Shown here: positions 1 to 5,656 of the stretch, piece by piece
Layout of the letters: every line of letters starts with the position of its first letter
Numbering within the stretch: position 1 is the stretch's first letter
Translations under genes and position numbers: made by a program
The notes under the pieces: model-generated
What the model saw: only the letters and a program-made list of their open reading frames with translations
Database searches by the model: none
Told to the model about the DNA's origin: nothing
Origin: Solirubrobacterales bacterium
GTDB lineage: Bacteria; Actinomycetota; Thermoleophilia; Solirubrobacterales; Solirubrobacteraceae
Assembly: GCA_003157595.1 (NCBI GenBank)
Contig: PMKB01000337.1
Location: forward strand, 1 to 5,656
Length of the DNA stretch: 5,656 nucleotides
Reading direction: 5' to 3'

Positions 1-92
1 GTCACCTCGTGCACCAGGTGCAGGTCGATGTAGAGCAGGCCCGGGGCCACCTCGTGGGCGTCCCAGATCTTGTCGAGCAGTGTCTGTGGCAT
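1..92 (-). CDS. leuC: 3-isopropylmalate dehydratase large subunit LeuC (N-terminal fragment, runs off the left edge)
   Basis: Only the first 30 codons are inside the window. Translation from the ATG at 92 begins [15 protein letters not shown] and continues with a stretch containing [12 protein letters not shown]. This is the characteristic LeuC/aconitase-family N-terminus (family pattern: TL-x-K-x-x-x-x-H, then LLYID-x-HLVHEVTSPQAF). The Fe-S cysteines and catalytic residues lie further downstream and are not visible. LeuC works with LeuD to isomerise 2-isopropylmalate to 3-isopropylmalate, the step after LeuA. The ATG is 8 nt after the stop codon of the XRE regulator, so co-transcription and translational coupling are likely. 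I see no convincing Shine-Dalgarno in the short gap. The match to the N-terminal signature is strong despite the short length. Confidence 0.9.
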   Translation of the reverse strand, partial: MPQTLLDKIWDAHEVAPGLLYIDLHLVHEV

Positions 93-100
93 GTTCGCCG

Positions 101-700
101 CTAGCTGCGCCGCAGGCCGGCGGAAACGACGGCGAGCAGCCGCGCCTGCAGCGGTCCGGGGTTTTCGAAATGGTGCGCCAGATCGGCGTCGAAGGTCACG
201 CAGTCGCCTGCGGCGAGCGGATAGGCCCGCCCGTCGCAGAGCAGGATCACCTCGCCGGCCTCGACCAGCGCGGTCTCCCGGCTGCCCGGCTCGTGCATCG
301 GCGGGTCATCGGAGCCGCCGGTGACCGCCCCGGGCGCGAGCGTGTGCACGGACAGCTCGGCCCGCTGGCCGGGAATCGGCGGCGTCAGCACCTCGGCGCG
401 ATGGCCGCGGCGCGGGTTGCCCTCGACGCGCCGCTCGCCGGAGCGCACGATCGTCACCGACCCGCTCTCGTCAAGGCGCAGCAGCTGCGAGAGGCGCAGC
501 TCGAGACCCGTCGCGATCCTCGCTGCGACCTGCAGCGTCGGGCTGGTCTCGCCGCGCTCGACCTGTGAGAGCATCGCCGAGCTGACACCGCAGCGCAGCG
601 CCAGCTCGCGCAGCGACAGTCCCATCGCGTCGCGCAGCGCACGCACGCGCGGCCCGACCGCGGTTGGGTCGTAGTGATCGTGCTCGGCCGCGAACGCCAT
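101..700 (-). CDS. XRE-family transcriptional regulator with C-terminal cupin domain
   Basis: The protein is about 199 aa. Numbering from the ATG at 700, a helix-turn-helix of the XRE/HTH_3 type spans about residues 15-72; the recognition-helix region reads [18 protein letters not shown], which is highly typical. A linker follows, then a small beta-rich cupin_2-like domain at about 115-195, with MHEPGSRE, a glycine-rich turn around EAGEV, and a closing motif [18 protein letters not shown]. Proteins of this architecture are one-component regulators in which the cupin binds a small ligand; the ligand here is unknown. The gene lies between leuA (49 nt upstream) and leuC (8 nt downstream), so a role in branched-chain or related amino-acid control is possible but is only inferred from position. 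The start is uncertain: in-frame GTG at 718 and TTG at 724 would add 6 or 8 residues, and none of the three has a clear Shine-Dalgarno. I chose ATG because the HTH remains complete. Confidence 0.9.
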   Translation of the reverse strand: MAFAAEHDHYDPTAVGPRVRALRDAMGLSLRELALRCGVSSAMLSQVERGETSPTLQVAARIATGLELRLSQLLRLDESGSVTIVRSGERRVEGNPRRGHRAEVLTPPIPGQRAELSVHTLAPGAVTGGSDDPPMHEPGSRETALVEAGEVILLCDGRAYPLAAGDCVTFDADLAHHFENPGPLQARLLAVVSAGLRRS

Positions 701-709
701 ACGCGCGTA
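700..709. promoter_or_regulatory. Palindrome at the start of the XRE gene (possible operator)
   Basis: TACGCGCGTA is a perfect 10-bp palindrome overlapping the proposed ATG of the XRE gene, and CGTACG (706-711) overlaps it. XRE regulators often bind short palindromes near their own start. Palindromes of CG dinucleotides arise easily in GC-rich DNA, so this is a weak candidate. Confidence 0.25.
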
Positions 710-749
710 CGTTATCACGGACAACCGGGCGGCGCCACTGCACCGGCGC

Positions 750-2309
750 TCACGGCGCGGGCGCCAGATCGGCCGCCGCCGCCGCGGTCTCCTCGCCGCG
801 GGTGAGCGTCGTCAGCGCCCGCAGGTAGGCCCGCGCCGCAGCCTCGACGACGTCCGTTGCGACACCCTGCCCGGAGGCTGAGCGCTCCCCGAGCGTGACC
901 ACCACCGAGACCTCGCCGAGTGCGTCCTGGCCCTCGGTGACGGCGTCGATCCGGAACTCGCGCAGTTGCGCGTCGACGCCGGTGGCGGCGTTGATCGCAC
1001 CGAACACCGAATCGACCGAGCCGTCGCCGCTGAATTCGCCGCGCGCGGCGTCCCCCGCCGGCGTTCGCACCGTGACGCTCGCGCGGGGCTCGCGACCGCT
1101 GCCGACGGCGAGCTCGTAGCTCTCGAGCGCGAACCCGGCGAGGTGCTCGCGCAGTTCGTCGGTCACGAGCGCCTCGAGATCCATCGCGCTGACCGTCTTC
1201 TTGCGGTCGGCGATCTCCTTGAAGCGCTTGAAGGCGGTGTTCAGAGCCTGACCCTGAACCTCTATGCCCAGGTTCTCGAGCGCCTGACGCAGCGCGTGGC
1301 GGCCGGAGTGCTTGCCCAGCACGAGCGAGTTGGTTGCGAGGCCGACGCTCGTGGCCTCCATGATCTCGTAGGTCGTACGCTCCTTCAGCACCCCGTCCTG
1401 GTGGATGCCCGATTCGTGCGCGAAGGCGTTGCGCCCGACGATCGCCTTGTTGGGCGGGACCGCGTAGCCGGTCAGCCGCGACACCAGGCGGCTCGTGCGG
1501 GCGATCTCACGCGTGTTGATCGCGGTGTACAGGCCGATGTCGTCGGCGCGCGTTTGCAGCAGCATCACGATCTCCTCCAGCGACGCGTTGCCGGCCCGCT
1601 CACCGATCCCGTTGATCGCGCACTCGACCTGGCGCGCGCCCGCGCGCACGCCGGCGAAGGAGTTGGCGACGGCGAGGCCGAGGTCGTCATGGTAGTGCAC
1701 CGAAAGGACCACGCCCGACAAAGCGGGGACCAGCTCGTAGAGGCGCTCCAGCCACGCGGCGTACTCGTGCGGCATCGCGTAGCCGACCGTGTCCGGGATG
1801 TTGATCGTGCTCGCGCCCTCCTCGATCGCGGCCGCGACGACCTCGGCGGTGAACTCGAGCTCCGAGCGTGTCGCGTCCATCGGCGAGAACTCGACGTCGG
1901 CCACGAACTCGCGCGCGTGTGCGACGGCCGCGCGGGCCTGCCCGAGAACGTCCTCGCGGGTGGACTGCAGCTGATGGACTATGTGGATGTCGGAGGTCGA
2001 GATGAAGGTGTGGATGCGCGGGCGCTTGGCGGTTTTCACCGCTTCGCCGGCACGGTCGATGTCCTTGATGCCGGCGCGCGCCAGACCGCAAACGGACGCA
2101 TTCTTCACCCGTTTGGAAATTTCCGTCACCGCCTCGAAATCGCCGGGCGAGGAAATCGGGAAGCCCGCTTCGATGACGTCGATGCCCATGGCGTCGAGAA
2201 ATTCCGCAATTTCGATTTTTTCCCCAAGCGTCATCGCGGCGCCGGGCGATTGCTCGCCGTCGCGCAGCGTCGTGTCGAATATCAGTACTCGGTCAGGCTG
2301 GGAATCCAT
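750..2309 (-). CDS. leuA: 2-isopropylmalate synthase LeuA (short, bacterial type)
   Basis: LeuA catalyses the first committed step of leucine synthesis: acetyl-CoA plus 2-ketoisovalerate gives 2-isopropylmalate. The protein is 519 aa, close to the E. coli-type enzyme (about 520 aa) and shorter than the long form of Mycobacterium and Streptomyces. The catalytic TIM barrel starts with FDTTLRDGEQSPG (residues 11-23; metal ligand D12, R17). The other expected metal ligands are H205 and H207 in SVHYHDDLGLA and N241 in NGIGERAGNASLEE. HESGIHQDG (298-306) and GKHSGRHAL (332-340) are family motifs of the subdomain region. Residues from about 390 to 500 form the LeuA dimer/allosteric domain, the usual leucine feedback site. 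The last 15 residues are an Ala-rich tail. ATG 2309 follows a GAGGAG Shine-Dalgarno at 2314-2319 and fits the usual LeuA N-terminus. Expression is probably controlled by the leader described at 2308-2439. Confidence 0.97.
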   Translation of the reverse strand: MDSQPDRVLIFDTTLRDGEQSPGAAMTLGEKIEIAEFLDAMGIDVIEAGFPISSPGDFEAVTEISKRVKNASVCGLARAGIKDIDRAGEAVKTAKRPRIHTFISTSDIHIVHQLQSTREDVLGQARAAVAHAREFVADVEFSPMDATRSELEFTAEVVAAAIEEGASTINIPDTVGYAMPHEYAAWLERLYELVPALSGVVLSVHYHDDLGLAVANSFAGVRAGARQVECAINGIGERAGNASLEEIVMLLQTRADDIGLYTAINTREIARTSRLVSRLTGYAVPPNKAIVGRNAFAHESGIHQDGVLKERTTYEIMEATSVGLATNSLVLGKHSGRHALRQALENLGIEVQGQALNTAFKRFKEIADRKKTVSAMDLEALVTDELREHLAGFALESYELAVGSGREPRASVTVRTPAGDAARGEFSGDGSVDSVFGAINAATGVDAQLREFRIDAVTEGQDALGEVSVVVTLGERSASGQGVATDVVEAAARAYLRALTTLTRGEETAAAAADLAPAP

Positions 2310-2313
2310 GATG

Positions 2314-2326
2314 CTCCTCGTTCCTT
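2314..2326 (-). promoter_or_regulatory. Ribosome binding site of leuA
   Basis: The minus-strand sequence reads AGGAACGAGGAG before CATC and the ATG. The GAGGAG core (2314-2319) is 4 nt from the start codon, slightly close; the AGGA at 2323-2326 could serve as an alternative at a longer distance. It matters because most of the core is complementary to the 5' part of the leader peptide ORF (2424-2439) and also to the two adjacent CTC Leu codons at 2404-2409. Its accessibility may therefore depend on where a ribosome sits on the leader. Confidence 0.75.
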
Positions 2327-2363
2327 TTCGGGCTTCTCCTACGGCTTCTTCTCAGCTGGGTTT

Positions 2364-2386
2364 GCGGCTACGCGGCCGCCACGCGT
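2364..2386 (-). other. Two mutually exclusive hairpins downstream of the leader ORF
   Basis: ACGCG (2386-2382) can pair with CGCGU (2374-2370) around a 7-nt loop. Alternatively GCGGC (2379-2375) can pair with GCCGC (2368-2364) around CGCGUA. The two share bases and cannot coexist. The first begins at the leader stop codon (2386-2388), so a terminating ribosome there would favour the second. Such switching fits an attenuator, but short GC stems are common in GC-rich DNA. Confidence 0.35.
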
Positions 2387-2439
2387 TATTCCCCCCGAGG
2401 GGGGAGGAGAAGAAGCAGGAGAGACGAGCGCAGCATCAT
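2386..2439 (-). CDS. leuL: Leucine leader peptide (17 aa) upstream of leuA
   Basis: A very short ORF reads MMLRSSLLLLLLPPRGE and then TAA. Residues 7-12 are six consecutive leucines (codons CTC CTG CTT CTT CTC CTC) and residue 3 is also Leu. Seven of 17 residues being Leu, directly in front of the first leucine biosynthesis gene, is the hallmark of a leu operon leader peptide. The two CTT codons are expected to be uncommon in such a GC-rich genome, which would sharpen the response to uncharged tRNA-Leu. The Leu run is followed by Pro-Pro, itself slow to translate. The start may be ATG 2439, ATG 2436 or GTG 2445; an in-frame TAA at 2452-2454 limits further extension. No Shine-Dalgarno is visible, but a -10-like box 9 nt upstream suggests a leaderless or nearly leaderless start. 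The ORF ends 76 nt before the leuA ATG. The peptide is probably not functional itself; its translation is the sensor. Confidence 0.82.
   Translation of the reverse strand: MMLRSSLLLLLLPPRGE
2391..2404 (-). other. GC-only hairpin overlapping the end of the leader ORF
   Basis: CCCCC (2404-2400) and GGGGG (2395-2391) form a 5-bp stem closed by a CUCG loop, directly after the last Leu codon and inside the Pro-Pro-Arg-Gly part of the leader ORF. It is followed by AAUAA, not by a run of U, so it does not qualify as an intrinsic terminator. Its position just in front of a ribosome decoding the Leu codons suggests a pause element, or a structure melted by translation. The stem is visible in the sequence; the role is inferred. 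Confidence 0.5.
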
Positions 2440-2448
2440 TCGCACGCA

Positions 2449-2477
2449 AGCTTAGTGAAACTCGCCGGCTCTCGCCA
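2449..2477 (-). promoter_or_regulatory. Candidate promoter for the leu leader and leuA
   Basis: A TAAGCT hexamer (2454-2449) fits the actinobacterial -10 pattern TAnnnT. It lies 9 nt before the leader ATG at 2439, which would put the start of transcription at or within a few bases of that ATG. With a 17-nt spacer the -35 position holds TGGCGA (2477-2472), matching TTGACA at only three of six positions. The location between the upstream gene and the leader peptide is the expected one. The hexamers are weak, so this is a candidate only. Confidence 0.35.
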
Positions 2478-2512
2478 CATATGCGACGGCGGACGCGAAG
2501 CGCCGCACCCAA

Positions 2513-3193
2513 TCAGTGGAGGATGTTCACAGCGCGCGCGACGACCATCCCGATCGTCACGAGCGACGTGAGCGACTGCACGAGCATCAGCATCTTCGCC
2601 ATCGGCGAAAGCGGCATCGTGTCGGTCGGGCTGAACGCCGCGGCGTTGGTGAACGACGTGTAGAAGTAGTCAACGTAACCAGCGCGCCAGTCGATGCCCC
2701 CCAGGTGCACGTCGGTCATCTGCGGGAACAGGAAGTCCGGCGCCCGCAGCACGGCCTGCCTGCGTGCCAGCGGCCCACCGCGGTCCAGCTCCCAGTACCA
2801 GACCGCGAACAGGAGCACGTTGGTGATCCAAATCTCTGTGCCCGCGAGAACCAGCGGACGGCCGAGCGTCCCCGGGCCGTTCAGCAGCCTGTGTATGAGC
2901 AGGACCAGGTTGAGCAGGTTGCTTGCGCTGACGAGGCCGATCAGCGCCAGCGCAAGCCGGCGGCGCTGCAAGCCGCTCTGCCCCCCCGTGCGCGGGGTGA
3001 GCCCGACGAGCGCGAGCAACAACACGCCCTCGATCGCCGGGATCAGCCAGACCGCATGGATCGTCAGGTAACTCGGAAGACTGAGGCTGAGCAGGATCGC
3101 CGCGAGCACCGTCACCTGGGCGGGCCAGAACGGATCACGGCGGGCAAAAGCCGCCGCCTCGCTCTCGGCGGCCTGCCCAAGACGCCGTCTCAA
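2513..3193 (-). CDS. Small integral membrane protein of unknown function, with a pore-loop-like C-terminus
   Basis: The protein is 226 aa and I cannot assign a function. An N-terminal basic/acidic segment (MRRRLGQ..., to about 22) is followed by hydrophobic segments at about 25-43, 45-65, 79-103 and 113-134. A polar loop (about 136-172) contains ELDRGGP and APDFLFPQM. The C-terminal part, YFYTSFTNAAAFSPTDTMPL (177-195) and a last membrane helix (about 200-222) ending VVARAVNILH, resembles in layout a half-channel of the Ion_trans_2 type: an aromatic helix, a threonine/serine-rich loop with SPTDT where K+ channels carry TVGYGD, then a pore-lining helix. It also recalls DUF1345 membrane proteins. 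Selective K+ conduction is doubtful because GYG is absent. The start is TTG at 3193, 13 nt after the serA stop; an in-frame stop at 3218-3220 rules out a longer form with a usual start. GAGG at 3198-3201 is the nearest Shine-Dalgarno-like sequence. It is probably co-transcribed with serC-serA, though unrelated to serine chemistry as far as can be seen. Confidence 0.85.
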   Translation of the reverse strand: MRRRLGQAAESEAAAFARRDPFWPAQVTVLAAILLSLSLPSYLTIHAVWLIPAIEGVLLLALVGLTPRTGGQSGLQRRRLALALIGLVSASNLLNLVLLIHRLLNGPGTLGRPLVLAGTEIWITNVLLFAVWYWELDRGGPLARRQAVLRAPDFLFPQMTDVHLGGIDWRAGYVDYFYTSFTNAAAFSPTDTMPLSPMAKMLMLVQSLTSLVTIGMVVARAVNILH

Positions 3194-3206
3194 TGTCCCT
3201 CGCGTC

Positions 3207-5656
<2,450 letters not shown>

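Larger units (their letters stand above)
2308..2439 (-). promoter_or_regulatory. leuA leader RNA: putative leucine-responsive attenuator (ribosome-mediated)
   Basis: The RNA from the leader ATG to the leuA ATG can fold back on itself in nested blocks, all read directly from the sequence. AUGAUGCU (2439-2432) pairs with AGCAUCAU (2315-2308), which covers the first two bases of the leuA AUG. CUCGU (2428-2424) pairs with ACGAG (2321-2317), in the leuA Shine-Dalgarno. UCCU (2420-2417) pairs with AGGA (2326-2323). GCUUCUUCUC (2416-2407, Leu codons) pairs with GAGAAGAAGC (2353-2344). Competing partners for the Leu codons are AGGAGAAG (2340-2333) and the Shine-Dalgarno GAGGAG (2319-2314). A ribosome stalled at the Leu codons would block these pairings and free the leuA start. 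There is no U-tract, so I infer translational or Rho-linked control rather than an intrinsic terminator. The folding was judged by eye only. Confidence 0.65.

Noticed and set aside
80..568. Plus-strand open frame antisense to the XRE regulator
   Set aside because: No motif; the minus strand encodes a clear HTH plus cupin.
2371..2382. T-box-like sequence GUGGCGGCCGCG in the leuA leader
   Set aside because: It resembles the T-box core GUGGNACCGCG but has one extra base. The UGGC would not match a tRNA-Leu end with discriminator A, the leader is short, and a Leu-rich leader peptide already explains leucine sensing.
2391..2404. Intrinsic terminator formed by the C5/G5 hairpin in the leader
   Set aside because: It is followed by AAUAACGCG and lacks a U-tract, so intrinsic termination is unlikely. 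I kept it only as a hairpin.
2482..2507. Hairpin (GCGGCG with CGCCGU) after the membrane gene as a terminator
   Set aside because: The stem is only 6 bp with one G-U pair and a 9-nt loop, and no U-tract follows. It is not distinguishable from background in GC-rich DNA.
966..2663. Long plus-strand open frame antisense to leuA (565 codons)
   Set aside because: Its translation is Arg/Ala/Val/Asp-rich with no family motif, and it covers an unmistakable leuA. It is a typical GC-rich antisense shadow.

Overview
The window is GC-rich bacterial DNA that looks like a deep-branching actinobacterium, perhaps Thermoleophilia/Solirubrobacterales (Conexibacter-like). I base this on base composition, an actinobacterial-type phosphoserine aminotransferase, a long SerA with an ACT domain, and a short E. 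coli-type LeuA instead of the long form known from Mycobacterium and Streptomyces. The placement is an inference; no rRNA or marker gene is present.

Every supportable gene lies on the minus strand, so transcription runs from right to left. In that order: serC (5' end off the window), serA (ATGA overlap with serC), a small integral membrane protein of unknown function 13 nt after serA, a 203-nt leader region, leuA, an XRE/cupin regulator, and the first 30 codons of leuC, which continues off the left edge. The right half is serine synthesis: SerA makes 3-phosphohydroxypyruvate and SerC transaminates it to phosphoserine. The left half is leucine synthesis: LeuA commits 2-ketoisovalerate to the pathway and LeuC forms part of the isomerase of the next step. 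A regulator gene sits between leuA and leuC.

The most interesting element is not an annotated ORF. Between the membrane gene and leuA there is a 17-codon leader peptide ORF (2386-2439, minus) carrying six consecutive Leu codons followed by Pro-Pro. Its coding sequence is complementary in several nested blocks to the RNA just before leuA, including the leuA Shine-Dalgarno and start codon. There is no U-tract, so this looks like ribosome-mediated attenuation acting on leuA translation (or through Rho) and not a classic intrinsic-terminator attenuator. A weak actinobacterial -10 box (TAAGCT, 2449-2454) lies 9 nt upstream of the leader ATG, so the leader message may be nearly leaderless.

The long plus-strand open frames are antisense shadows produced by high GC content and are not annotated.
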